A stretch of DNA of 64,000 nt, taken from NCBI GenBank assembly GCA_022826565.1, contig JAJDUP010000033.1, forward strand, positions 226,845-290,844. Reading direction: 5' to 3'. A model generated the notes under the pieces. That model saw only the letters and a list, made by a program, of their open reading frames with translations. It did not search any database and had not been told where the DNA came from. This document shows positions 7,592 to 16,326 of the stretch, one piece after another. Both the position numbers and the translations under genes were made by a program. Source of the stretch: Gemmatimonadota bacterium. Lineage in GTDB: Bacteria; Gemmatimonadota; Gemmatimonadetes; Longimicrobiales; Gaopeijiaceae. Within the stretch, counting starts at the first letter, position 1; the number at the start of each line of letters is the position of its first letter.

Positions 7592-9967
7592 ATGGCCGGG
7601 TCCCCCTTCACTCGCGCCGGGGCCGATTCGTCTCCGCCGCGGGCGGCGATGCAAGCCGGGGCCGCCAGCGTCGCCCTGCTTTCACTCCTCCTCATCTGCG
7701 CAACCGCAACTGCCGACGCCCAGGAGTCGCTCGATCCGGAGCGGGATGCGATGTACGCCCGCTACATGGCGCTCCCGACGCTGATCAAGGGGGGCACGAT
7801 CTGTGCGGATGCGGGGGCGCTCGGCGGGGCGGCGTGCTCCCTCAACTGGATGGCGGACGGGCAGAGTTTCTGGTTCGCCGAGGGACAGCCCGACCAGACC
7901 GTGATCTACCGGGCAGATCCGGCGGCCGGGACCACCGAGCCGCTCTTCGACACCGGGCGCGTGCGGGAAGCGCTCACGGCCGCACTGGGCCACGAGCCTC
8001 CGTACGGCGGGCTGCCGTTCGACAGCTTCACGTTCTCGGGCGAGGGCGAGCGGGTCGTGCGCTTTTCGGTTGACGAGCGCGGCTTCGAGTTGGACCTCGA
8101 TAGCTACTCCGTGACCGCTCGGCCGGCGAGTGCGGTCGAGGCCGCCGAACGGGCGCGGCCCAGGGTCGTGCGCGAGGGCTTCACGAGCGGTGCGCCGGCG
8201 GTGATGGAGGTGCCGTCGCCGGACGGACGCTGGCTGCTCACCGAGAAGGACGACGGCCTGTGGCTGCGCGCCACCTTCGACGGACGGGAACAGGCGGTGT
8301 TGGAGGACGGTGAGGAGGACTTCGCCTGGAGCGTCGAGGGGGCGATGTGGGCACCGGACGGCGCGCGCGTCGCCGCGATGAGGGTCGACAACCGCGCGAT
8401 GGAGCGGGTACCGATCGTGCACTGGCTGAAGCAGACCGAAGAGGTGGAGTGGGCGCCGTACGCGAAGGCCGGGAATCCGCTGCCGCGGCAGGAACTTCAC
8501 ATCGTGGACGTGCACGCGCGGCGGGCGGTTGCGGTCGATGTGGGCGAGGCGGAGCAGATTCTGAGCCCGGTCGGGTGGCTCCCCGACGGCTCGGAGTACC
8601 TGTTCCTGCGGATGCTGCGGACCTACCGGACGCTGCACCTGGTCGCGGCCGATCCGGCCACCGGCGAGACGCGCGTCGTTCTGGAGGAGACGCAGCCCAC
8701 CTTCATCAAGGGGATCGGGACGACGCCGTCGTGGCGGGCGCTGGCGCGGCCTCTGACCGACGGCGAGCGCTTCCTGTGGATCAGCGAGCGCGACGGCTGG
8801 GACCACATCTACCTGTACGGCATGGACGGCCGCCTGATCCGGCGGCTCACCGAGGGTGCGTGGCCGGTCACGGGGATCGTGCACGTCGACGAGGCGGCGG
8901 GGACCGTCTACTTCAACGGCCACCGCGAGGAGCGCCCCTACGACACCCACCTGTACAGCGTGCCTCTCGATGGCGGCGAAATCGTCCGTCTCACCGAGGG
9001 GGACGGCCAGCACAGCACCGCGATCTCGCCCAACGGCGCCTACCTGGTGGCCACGCATTCGAGCACGAGCCGGCCGCCCCGCACGGAGATGCGCACCACG
9101 TCCGGCGAGCTGGTGTACGTGGTGAGCGAAGCCGACGTGAGCGCGCTCGACGAACTGGGGTGGACGCCGCCCGAGGAGTTCGTGGTGAAGGCCGCCGACG
9201 GGGAGACCGACCTCCATGGGCTGATCTACAAGCCGCACGATTTCGATCCCGCGGTCAGCTACCCGGTGATCGACTACATCTACAACGGCCCGTTCATCAG
9301 CTGGGTGCCCAAGACCTTCACCGACGGGCGCGGGCTCAGCCAGGCCGCGCTGGCGCAGCTGGGGTTCGTGGTGTTCATGGTGGACGGACGCGGCACCACC
9401 GAGCGCGGCAAGGCCTTCCAGGACGTGGCGTACCGCAACTTCGGCCGCAATGAGATCCCGGATCACCGCGCCGCCATGGAGAACGCGGCCGCAACGCGCC
9501 CCTGGATGGACCTGGACCGGGTCGGCATCCACGGCGGCTCGTGGGGCGGCTATATGACCGTGCGGGCCATGCTGCTGGAGCCCGATTTCTACGATGTCGG
9601 CGTGGCCACCAATGGCGTCTACGACATCCACGACCAGAACGCCTGGGCGATCGAGCCCTACATGGACCGGCCGTGGGAGAACCCGGAGGGTTACGAGTAC
9701 GGGTCGAGCCTGCGCCTGGCCGAGAATCTCAAGGGGCAACTGCTGCTGATCCACGGGACCAGCGATGTGAACGCCACCTTTTCAGCCACGATGAAGCTGG
9801 TCGAGGCGCTGATCCGGGCGGGCAAGCCGCACGACCTGATCGTGGTGCCCGAGCAGCCGCACTGGTTCACGGGGCAGAGCGCGGCGTTCACGGGGGCGGC
9901 GAGCCGGCGGTATTTCCAGGAGCACCTGCTGGGGCTGACGGGGAGGGAGAGGGAGGTGATCCCGTAG
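7592..9967 (+). CDS. Secreted S9B dipeptidyl-peptidase-like prolyl oligopeptidase
   Basis: ATG at 7592 starts one base after the stop of the amidohydrolase gene, so the two are translationally coupled; ATG at 7649 is an alternative that places the signal peptide (VALLSLLLICATATADAQ) at the very N-terminus. A DPP IV-type propeller (about residues 80-520) is followed by a hydrolase domain with Ser650 in GGSWGG, Asp725 in GTSDVNA and His757 in EQPHWF. The nucleophile elbow GGSWGG differs from the GHSGGG of the enzyme at 3759-6140, so this is a distant paralogue rather than a recent duplicate. Expected role: dipeptide release from peptides in the periplasm or outside the cell. Confidence 0.9.
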   Translation: MAGSPFTRAGADSSPPRAAMQAGAASVALLSLLLICATATADAQESLDPERDAMYARYMALPTLIKGGTICADAGALGGAACSLNWMADGQSFWFAEGQPDQTVIYRADPAAGTTEPLFDTGRVREALTAALGHEPPYGGLPFDSFTFSGEGERVVRFSVDERGFELDLDSYSVTARPASAVEAAERARPRVVREGFTSGAPAVMEVPSPDGRWLLTEKDDGLWLRATFDGREQAVLEDGEEDFAWSVEGAMWAPDGARVAAMRVDNRAMERVPIVHWLKQTEEVEWAPYAKAGNPLPRQELHIVDVHARRAVAVDVGEAEQILSPVGWLPDGSEYLFLRMLRTYRTLHLVAADPATGETRVVLEETQPTFIKGIGTTPSWRALARPLTDGERFLWISERDGWDHIYLYGMDGRLIRRLTEGAWPVTGIVHVDEAAGTVYFNGHREERPYDTHLYSVPLDGGEIVRLTEGDGQHSTAISPNGAYLVATHSSTSRPPRTEMRTTSGELVYVVSEADVSALDELGWTPPEEFVVKAADGETDLHGLIYKPHDFDPAVSYPVIDYIYNGPFISWVPKTFTDGRGLSQAALAQLGFVVFMVDGRGTTERGKAFQDVAYRNFGRNEIPDHRAAMENAAATRPWMDLDRVGIHGGSWGGYMTVRAMLLEPDFYDVGVATNGVYDIHDQNAWAIEPYMDRPWENPEGYEYGSSLRLAENLKGQLLLIHGTSDVNATFSATMKLVEALIRAGKPHDLIVVPEQPHWFTGQSAAFTGAASRRYFQEHLLGLTGREREVIP

Positions 9968-9990
9968 GGTCGGCGGGGCGGCAGTGAGGC

Positions 9991-11092
9991 TCAGCCGCCC
10001 GCGCGGCGGAGTATCGCAGCCGCTTCTGAACTGCCGTTGAGCTCTGCGGCCTCCAGAGGCGTGTGGCCAGTGTAGTCGCGGACCGACACATCTGCGCCGG
10101 CCTCGAGCAGGGGCGTTCAGGGTGTCCGTATTGTCCGCATCCGCCGCCCAGTGCAAGGGGGTCTCACCTCTTGCGCTCCTTGCGTTCAGGTCCGCCCCGG
10201 CCCGGATGAGCGCCTTGGCGACATCGAGGCCGCGGCTGAAGGACGCCGCGCGGTGCAGGGGTGTTGCGGACGTTGCCAGCTCCCGGGCGTCCACGTCCGC
10301 CCCGGCTTCGATAAGGGCGAGAGCCACTTCGGGGTTCTCGTTGGCATACAACGCCCTCAGGAGAGGCGTATCCCCATGCCCGTTCCCGGCGTTTACGTCG
10401 GATCCCGCGTTGATGAGAGCCAGCGCTACTTCGGGGTTCTCGTTGTTTGCCGCCGCCAGGTGGAGTGGTGCCTCGTCGAGTTGGCCCGCACGCGCGTCGA
10501 GATCGGCCCCGGCCCGGACAAGATCCAGGACCATCTCGGGGTTCCTGTTGGCCCGTGCCGCGAGGGAAAGGGCTGTCGGTCCTCCGGGGTTCGTCGCGTT
10601 CACGTCCACTCCGGCGCGGACGAAGGTCAAGGCTACCTCCGGATTCCCGTTGGATATCGCCGCGCCGAGCAGGTGTCGGGTTTCGGCGCGTGCGCCGGCT
10701 CCGAGAAAGGCCAGAGCCACCTGGGGATTCCCGTTGTACCGCGCAGCCATGTCCAGTGGTGCCCGGCGCATGGCGCTTGTGCCGAAGTAGTCGTCCAGGG
10801 CATGGATGTCGGCCCCGGCCCGGATCAGGGTCAGGGCCACTTCCGGGTTCTCGTTCCACGCCGCCGCCAGGTGCAGGGGCGTCAGATCGGTAGAATCCCG
10901 GGCCGACACATCCGCCCCCGCTTGCAGGCAAGTCCTCGTATCGCCGGGAGTTGCCAGCCTGAAAAAGGCTTCAGTATTCCATGTTGCACAGTCGGGGGGC
11001 GCGCAAGTCGTCAGGAGGCAAGCTGTCAGGAGCAGACTGGTGGGTCGCAACGTCGGAGGCCTTCCGGAGATGCGGGAAGCGATGGTCACCAT
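9991..11092 (-). pseudogene. Ankyrin-repeat exported protein, frameshifted near its C-terminus
   Basis: From ATG at 11092 a signal/lipoprotein-like N-terminus (LLLTACLLTTCAPP) is followed by eight or so ankyrin repeats with the core TPLHLAAAWNENPEVAL and RAGADxxAR. After ADNTDTLNA the frame shifts to a Pro/Arg-rich nonsense sequence that would run into the convergent peptidase gene. Removing one base from the G4 run at 10110-10113 restores LLEAGADVSVRDYTG then TPLEAAELNG and a natural stop at 9991-9993, 23 bp short of the neighbouring gene. The change is either a real inactivating or regulatory frameshift or a sequencing indel. Ankyrin proteins mediate protein-protein contacts; the partner is unknown. 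A TTG start at 11128 is also possible. Confidence 0.75.
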
Positions 11093-11143
11093 CGTTCGGG
11101 GACGCGGCAAGTAAAGAGAACACGACAATATGTAATGTTGACG

Positions 11144-11806
11144 TTACACAAACAACGCCTCCGCGAAGGCTTGGCGGAACGTCTCTTCGCCCCCGGGCCG
11201 GAGTCCCGAGAGTCCGCCGGAATCGAGCGTTGCCCTGGCAAACGTTTCGCCATAGCCGCGGGCGCAGGTCATCACGACGAGGTCGTCGGCGAAGGTGACG
11301 ATCTGGCAGGGTACGTGGAGGACGGGTCCCTGGGTGAGGAAGGGCCGGGGGCGGGCCGGGGCGAAGAGGTCGAGGGGGGTGAGGTGTTCGAGCACTTCGG
11401 GGACGCCGGCACCCACGAGGGCGAGCATGCAGTGGCCATCGGTGGTCTCCGTGAGGCCGGGGTCGGGGGGAGCGGGGGGCGGCGCGGCGGTGCCGAGGTG
11501 CCAGATCGCGACCTGGGTGCGGTTCATGCGGTTGATGACGAGCGGGCGGTGGACGCCGACCTGGCCGAAGCGCTCCGGGACTGGCAGGTCCATGGGCCGA
11601 CGGGTCGCGACCTGGCCGTGCTGGTAGTCCCAGCGGTGCCGGTGGGAGAGGTCGACGAGGAACGGGCCCGGGTGGTCGTCCTCGCGCTGGTAGCGGAGGA
11701 CGACGGTCCAGCCGTCGCGTTGCTCGGTGGCTGTGGGGGTCGCGCCGAAAGAGACCGGGGAGCGGCGGTGCGAGGGTCGATGCCGGGTGGGGGCGTCGGT
11801 CATCAT
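11144..11806 (-). CDS. soxG: Sarcosine oxidase gamma subunit-like protein
   Basis: The start ATG overlaps the stop codon of the alpha subunit (ATGA), so this is the last gene of the operon. The 220-residue protein has the features of SoxG: a small GcvT-like fold with PLVINRMNRTQVAIWHLG in the middle and the segment CQIVTFADDLVVMTCARGYGETF near the C-terminus. Gamma subunits are poorly conserved, and position after soxB, soxD and soxA is the main reason for the assignment. The subunit completes the heterotetramer that oxidises sarcosine to glycine, formaldehyde (or methylene-folate) and peroxide. Confidence 0.8.
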   Translation of the reverse strand: MMTDAPTRHRPSHRRSPVSFGATPTATEQRDGWTVVLRYQREDDHPGPFLVDLSHRHRWDYQHGQVATRRPMDLPVPERFGQVGVHRPLVINRMNRTQVAIWHLGTAAPPPAPPDPGLTETTDGHCMLALVGAGVPEVLEHLTPLDLFAPARPRPFLTQGPVLHVPCQIVTFADDLVVMTCARGYGETFARATLDSGGLSGLRPGGEETFRQAFAEALFV

Positions 11807-14799
11807 GCACGCAACCTTGTGCCCTTCGGGTCGTAGAAGTGCGGCGATGTCACCGTGGCGGAGAAGGTCGCCCTCTTCCCCGGCTTCTCCTCCTGCTGGA
11901 GCTGGATGGTGCCACCCCTCGCGGCGCACTCAGCGCGCACGAGCGCCATCCCGTACTGCCAGCCGAGCGTGTCGCTGCGGCGCGTCGTGCACACGTATCC
12001 GACGATTTCGCCGTTGGCAATCACGACCGCACCGTCGCAAAGCGGGGGCGCGTCGGCCGGAGACCCCTGCCCTGCGGCGACCCGGAAACCCACCAGCTTC
12101 ATGCGGCCCGGCTGCTGCTCGCAGGCCCGCAGCGCGGGGGCGCCGACCTTCTTCGACGCGGTGTCGTCGCGGTCCCACATCCACCCCATGCCGATGTCGG
12201 TCAGGGTGACGCGCTGCTCCGATTCGGCTCCGATGATGACGTGGCCCTTCTCGGCGCGAAGGCAGTACTGCGCTTCGAGGCCGAACGGCGCGATGCCGAG
12301 GTCGGCGCCCGCCTCCAGGAGGAGGTCCCACAGGTAGCGGCTGTAGCTCGCCGGGGCGTGCAGTTCGTACGACAGTTCGCCCACGAAGCCCAGGCGGAGG
12401 CAGCGGGCCTCGACGCCGTCCCCGACGGTGATGCGCCGGCAGGCCATGTACGGGAACGCGTCGTTCGAGACGTCGTCGGTGGTCACCCGCGCGAGCACCC
12501 GGCGTGCGTTGGGCCCGGCGATGTTGAGCGATCCCAGCACGTCAGTGAGGTTGACCAGGTTGTAGTCCCAGCCGTCGTAGCGGGTGTGGAAGCGGAACCA
12601 CTCCACCGTCGTGCCGGCGCGGCCGGAGCTGGTGGTGAAGTAGTAGTCGCCGTCGCCCTCCCTGACGACGACGCCGTCGTCCATGAGCTGGCCCATGTCG
12701 TTGCACATCGCCGAGTACTTGCAGCGGCCGGGGCGGGCGGTGCTCATGTCGGAGATGTAGACGCGCTGGAGTGCGTTCAGGGCGTCGGGGCCGTGGATGC
12801 GGAACTTCCCGAGGGGCGAGCTGTCGAGGATGCCGACGTTGTTGCGGACGTTGAGGATCTCGTCGCGGCAGGCGGGGTCGTCGCTGAATTGGCGGGCGCG
12901 CTGCCAGGGGCCGGCCCAGCGGAAGACGGCGCCGCGGACGGCCTGCTCGTAGTGGAGTGGCGTCCGTTTGTGCACGTCGTGGCCGGGGCCGGCGAGGGTG
13001 GCGAGGCTGGGGGCGACGAGGGGCGGGCGGACGGTGGTGGGGGTGGCGGCTTCGGGGGGGTCGCCGCGGAGGTCGGCCATGATCATGGCGAGGTTCTGGC
13101 CGGTGACGCGGTACTGGCCCGGGCCGAGCCCGAATCCGCCGAAACGCTTGGCGAGTTCCGGGACGTCGAAGCCCTGTGCCGCGGATTCCTTGACGTTCTT
13201 CCAGGTGCCGTCCTCGTCGAGGTCGACGAAGGCCTTGGCGCCGCGGCCGATGGCGGGGCCGTGGCGGATGTCGCAGCCGGGGGGCGGGCCGGGGAGGGAT
13301 GCGAGTTCGCGGCGGGCGGCTTCGAGCGGGCCAGTCGGATCTGGTGGACGCCCCGCCGACCGACCCGCGCACAGAGCCGCCGCCCGGTATCCCTCCACGC
13401 GCCCCGACGCCTCGATCGCGCGAGGGTCGCGCAGCCCGGTCATGCTCCCGGCCGCGAATACGCCCGGCGGCAGTTTGGCGGGCCGGTAGCTGTGCGTGTG
13501 GGTGCAGTAGGCCAGCTTCGCCTTCGCGGTGGCGAGCACCCCGATGCGGGACTGCATTCCGGCGTTGGCGATGAGCAGGTCGCAAGGGAAATGACTCGCG
13601 CCGGCGCCGGTCAGAGGGCGCAGTTCGCACCCTTTCAACCGCCTGCCGCCCATCGCCCGCGAGGCGGCCCACCCCGGCAGGAACGGGATGCCCCGCTCCT
13701 CGATCGCCGCGACCAGCGCAGGGTCCTGCCGCCCCTCCCCGCGCGCATCGGCGACGGCCTGAACCGCGATGCCCAGGTCGGAGAGGTCGACCGCAGCCTC
13801 CAGACTCAGGTCGTCTCCCACGCTGAACACCGCCGCTTCGCCCGGCCTCACCCCGTAGGTGCGGGCCAGCCGCCAGGCCGCCCCCGCCTGCATCACGCCG
13901 GGACGGTCGTTGTGGTTGAAGACGAGCGGCCGGTCCATGCACCCGGCGGCCACGACCACCGTCTTGGCCCGACACTCCCAGTGACACTCCTGGAAAGGGT
14001 CGTTCTCGTCGCCCACCGTGAATCCCGTGACCAGGTTTTCGCCCCAGACACCCGTCACCGGCGAGCTTGTGAAGACTTTCACATTCTCTTTGGCCAGCAG
14101 GCGCGCGGCCAGCGCCTCGCCCCGCCGGTGCAGCGCCTCGCCCTCGTACTCGCGCACGCGCCAGGCCAGGTGACCGCCCAGCCGGGGCCGCCGTTCGAAC
14201 AGGCACACCCGCAGGCCGCCCTCCGCCGCGGCCAGTGCGGCCGAAATGCCGGCCGGGCCGCCCCCCACCACTGCGACGTCCGCGTTCAGGTACCGTTCCG
14301 CCCTCGTCCCGGAGGCGTAGTCGCCGCGCGGATCCAGCACCCCCGTCCCCGCCATCCGCCGCAGCCCGTTCTGGAAGAGCGGCCAGAGGCGGTAGGGTCG
14401 GTGGAAGAGGTGGTAGTAGAACCCTGCCGGCATCAGCCGGTCGAAGGGGTTGATGATGCCGAACCGGTCCGTCTTCGGGTTTCCGCGGACATTCTGGGCG
14501 TGCACGGTCATGCCCGGCCGAAGTGCCGTCGTCTCGGCACATTCGTTCGGCACGCCGTCGATCGCCAGGAAGGTGTTGGACGACTCGCCGTCGATGCTGT
14601 AGAGGCCGCGCGGGCGGTGGTACTTGAGGCTGCGTCCGAAGATTCGCACGCCGGCGGCGTACATGGCCGAGGCCACGGTGTCGCCGGCGAATCCGGTGAG
14701 CGGCCGTCCGAGCCAGGTGAACTCGAGGGGGCGGGAGAAGTCGACCTGGCAGGTGGGTCCGGCGGGGAGGCGGCCGGGGGGCAGGCGGTCAACCGGCAT
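11803..14799 (-). CDS. soxA: Sarcosine oxidase alpha subunit
   Basis: The 998-residue protein has the full SoxA layout: an N-terminal domain with FGRSLKYHRPRGL (about residues 50-65), a dinucleotide-binding domain starting ADVAVVGGGPAGISAALAA (about 150), and a C-terminal GcvT-like folate-binding domain (about 600-980) with LGFVGELSYELHAPASYSR. It holds NAD and binds tetrahydrofolate, accepting the methyl carbon released at the SoxB flavin site. ATG at 14799 is chosen because GGAGG sits 9 nt upstream; ATG at 14808 directly abuts that site. The start overlaps the end of soxD, and the stop overlaps soxG. A Pro/Gly-rich linker around residue 490 is the only unusual stretch. Confidence 0.93.
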   Translation of the reverse strand: MPVDRLPPGRLPAGPTCQVDFSRPLEFTWLGRPLTGFAGDTVASAMYAAGVRIFGRSLKYHRPRGLYSIDGESSNTFLAIDGVPNECAETTALRPGMTVHAQNVRGNPKTDRFGIINPFDRLMPAGFYYHLFHRPYRLWPLFQNGLRRMAGTGVLDPRGDYASGTRAERYLNADVAVVGGGPAGISAALAAAEGGLRVCLFERRPRLGGHLAWRVREYEGEALHRRGEALAARLLAKENVKVFTSSPVTGVWGENLVTGFTVGDENDPFQECHWECRAKTVVVAAGCMDRPLVFNHNDRPGVMQAGAAWRLARTYGVRPGEAAVFSVGDDLSLEAAVDLSDLGIAVQAVADARGEGRQDPALVAAIEERGIPFLPGWAASRAMGGRRLKGCELRPLTGAGASHFPCDLLIANAGMQSRIGVLATAKAKLAYCTHTHSYRPAKLPPGVFAAGSMTGLRDPRAIEASGRVEGYRAAALCAGRSAGRPPDPTGPLEAARRELASLPGPPPGCDIRHGPAIGRGAKAFVDLDEDGTWKNVKESAAQGFDVPELAKRFGGFGLGPGQYRVTGQNLAMIMADLRGDPPEAATPTTVRPPLVAPSLATLAGPGHDVHKRTPLHYEQAVRGAVFRWAGPWQRARQFSDDPACRDEILNVRNNVGILDSSPLGKFRIHGPDALNALQRVYISDMSTARPGRCKYSAMCNDMGQLMDDGVVVREGDGDYYFTTSSGRAGTTVEWFRFHTRYDGWDYNLVNLTDVLGSLNIAGPNARRVLARVTTDDVSNDAFPYMACRRITVGDGVEARCLRLGFVGELSYELHAPASYSRYLWDLLLEAGADLGIAPFGLEAQYCLRAEKGHVIIGAESEQRVTLTDIGMGWMWDRDDTASKKVGAPALRACEQQPGRMKLVGFRVAAGQGSPADAPPLCDGAVVIANGEIVGYVCTTRRSDTLGWQYGMALVRAECAARGGTIQLQQEEKPGKRATFSATVTSPHFYDPKGTRLRA

Positions 14800-15061
14800 C
14801 GCCGCCATCCTCCACCTCGCGATTCGTACTCGGGTCCCTCGTCGTCTTGAACCACACGCCGCACCCCTGGCCGTGATACCACCACTCCTGTTGCGGTGCC
14901 GCGTGCGCCCCGCCCGGAATCATCCGGTATTGCGTCCAGCGGAAGTGTTCCTCGGCGGTCAGTCCCTCCTGGGTCGGGCGCGGGCCGCGCTCCTGGCCGC
15001 CGAATGTGAACTCGTACACGTCGCGCTTGCCGCAGACGGGGCAGGTCAGCCGGAAGGTCAT
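14789..15061 (-). CDS. soxD: Sarcosine oxidase delta subunit
   Basis: A 90-residue protein beginning MTFRLTCPVCGKRDVYEF, with the paired cysteines and a later HGQGCGVWF that make the zinc site of SoxD. Length and the WTQYRMIPGG core fit the family. SoxD is a structural subunit of the heterotetrameric enzyme. It lies 13 bp after soxB and overlaps the start of soxA, so the order soxB-D-A-G is the standard one. Confidence 0.93.
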   Translation of the reverse strand: MTFRLTCPVCGKRDVYEFTFGGQERGPRPTQEGLTAEEHFRWTQYRMIPGGAHAAPQQEWWYHGQGCGVWFKTTRDPSTNREVEDGGDAG

Positions 15062-15074
15062 GTCGTCCCGCCCG

Positions 15075-16295
15075 TCAGTCCCAATGCCCGTACTTCATGA
15101 CCGCAGCCGTCTCGCCCGAGTAGCGGCCCTCCAGGAAACGTTTCAGCTGAAACGCCTTGAGGATCTCCGGCCGCTGGCCCGTGGCCATGTAGTCCGCCAT
15201 GTACTTCCCCGCCACGGGCCCCGACTTGAAGCCGAAGTACCCCCAGCCGGCGTCCAGGTAAAGGCCGTCGTAGCCCAGGTTGCCGTCCATGATCGGCGCC
15301 ATGTCGGGCGTCATGTCGGCGAGGCCGGCCCAGATCCGCATGAAGCGCACGCCGCGCAGGGCGGGGATGAGCTCGACCAGCGCCTCGGCCTGGTGCTTCA
15401 GGTAGTACGCGGTGGCGTCGTTCGTGTAATTGACCTGCGGGTCCATATGGGCGCCGGTCGCGATCTCGCCCTTGAGGGTCTGGTTCGCGTAGACGTGGTA
15501 CGCGCCCGAGCTGAAGACGTGGTCGAGGAAGGGCTTGAGCGGCGGGGTGACCATCGCCTGGATCGTGAGGGGGTGGATGGGGAGCTCTATCCCCAGCATC
15601 GCGGCCACGGCGGCGCCGTAGCCGCCCGCCATGATCCCGAGGCGTTTGCAGCCGATGGCGCCCAGGCTCGTGCGAACCCCGGTTATGCGCCCGCCGCCCG
15701 TGTCGATCCCCTGCACCTCGCACCCCTGGTGGATGTGCACGCCGTGCTCACTCGCTCCCTTGGCAAGGCCCCAGACCACCGCGTCGTGCCGCACGATCCC
15801 GCCCGGCGGGTGGAACAGGCCGCCATGGATCGGGAAGGCGGGACGGTCGGAGACGTCGAGTCCGGGGATGAGTTCCCCGCACTGCTGCGCATCGAGCATC
15901 TCCGACCTGACGCCCAGGTGGTTGTGAGTGCTGGCCAGCATTCGAAAGCCGTTCATCGCGGCCTCGCTGTGGGCCAGCATGAGGGTGCCGCAGTTGAAGA
16001 ACATCAGGTTGAAGTCGAGTTCGTCGGTGAGGATGCGCCACAGCTTCAGCCCCTCCTCGTAGAGGCGCACGTTCTCGGCGGTGCGCTGGTTGGCGCGCAC
16101 GATCGCGGTGTTGCGCCCCGACCCGCCGAAGCCGATGTAGTGCGACTCCAGGACCGCCACGTCGCGGAGGCCGTGGGTGCGCGCAAGGTAGTAGGCGGTG
16201 GCGAGGCCGTGGATGCCGCCGCCGATGATGACGACGTCGTAGTGGCGCTTGAGGGGCGCGGGGCGCCACAGGCGGCGGAGGCGGAGCCAGTTCAC
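15075..16295 (-). CDS. soxB: Sarcosine oxidase beta subunit (FAD/FMN oxidoreductase)
   Basis: The 406-residue protein has an N-terminal dinucleotide motif DVVIIGGGIHGLATAYYLA (about residues 19-37), the SoxB-typical segment GGSGRNTAIVRANQRT (about 57-72), and a C-terminal YLDAGWGYFGFKSGPVAG with the flavin-binding end of the DAO fold. This is the subunit that oxidises the N-methyl group of sarcosine. The start is GTG. It is the second gene of the operon, 31 bp after a DAO-family paralogue and 13 bp before soxD. Confidence 0.93.
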   Translation of the reverse strand: MNWLRLRRLWRPAPLKRHYDVVIIGGGIHGLATAYYLARTHGLRDVAVLESHYIGFGGSGRNTAIVRANQRTAENVRLYEEGLKLWRILTDELDFNLMFFNCGTLMLAHSEAAMNGFRMLASTHNHLGVRSEMLDAQQCGELIPGLDVSDRPAFPIHGGLFHPPGGIVRHDAVVWGLAKGASEHGVHIHQGCEVQGIDTGGGRITGVRTSLGAIGCKRLGIMAGGYGAAVAAMLGIELPIHPLTIQAMVTPPLKPFLDHVFSSGAYHVYANQTLKGEIATGAHMDPQVNYTNDATAYYLKHQAEALVELIPALRGVRFMRIWAGLADMTPDMAPIMDGNLGYDGLYLDAGWGYFGFKSGPVAGKYMADYMATGQRPEILKAFQLKRFLEGRYSGETAAVMKYGHWD

Positions 16296-16326
16296 CAGGG
16301 GCGCTTGCCGGGGCGTCGAGCCAGCC

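Noticed and set aside
11131..11148. Near-palindrome TGTAA-N8-TTACA at the end of soxG
   Set aside because: Only 5-bp arms are perfect and it overlaps the soxG stop; no promoter elements of good quality stand nearby.
11839..14850. A 1003-codon open frame on the plus strand opposite soxA
   Set aside because: The sequence is dominated by Arg, Ala, Gly, Val and has no domain; it is the usual antisense artefact of high-GC coding DNA. The minus strand has soxA with all motifs.
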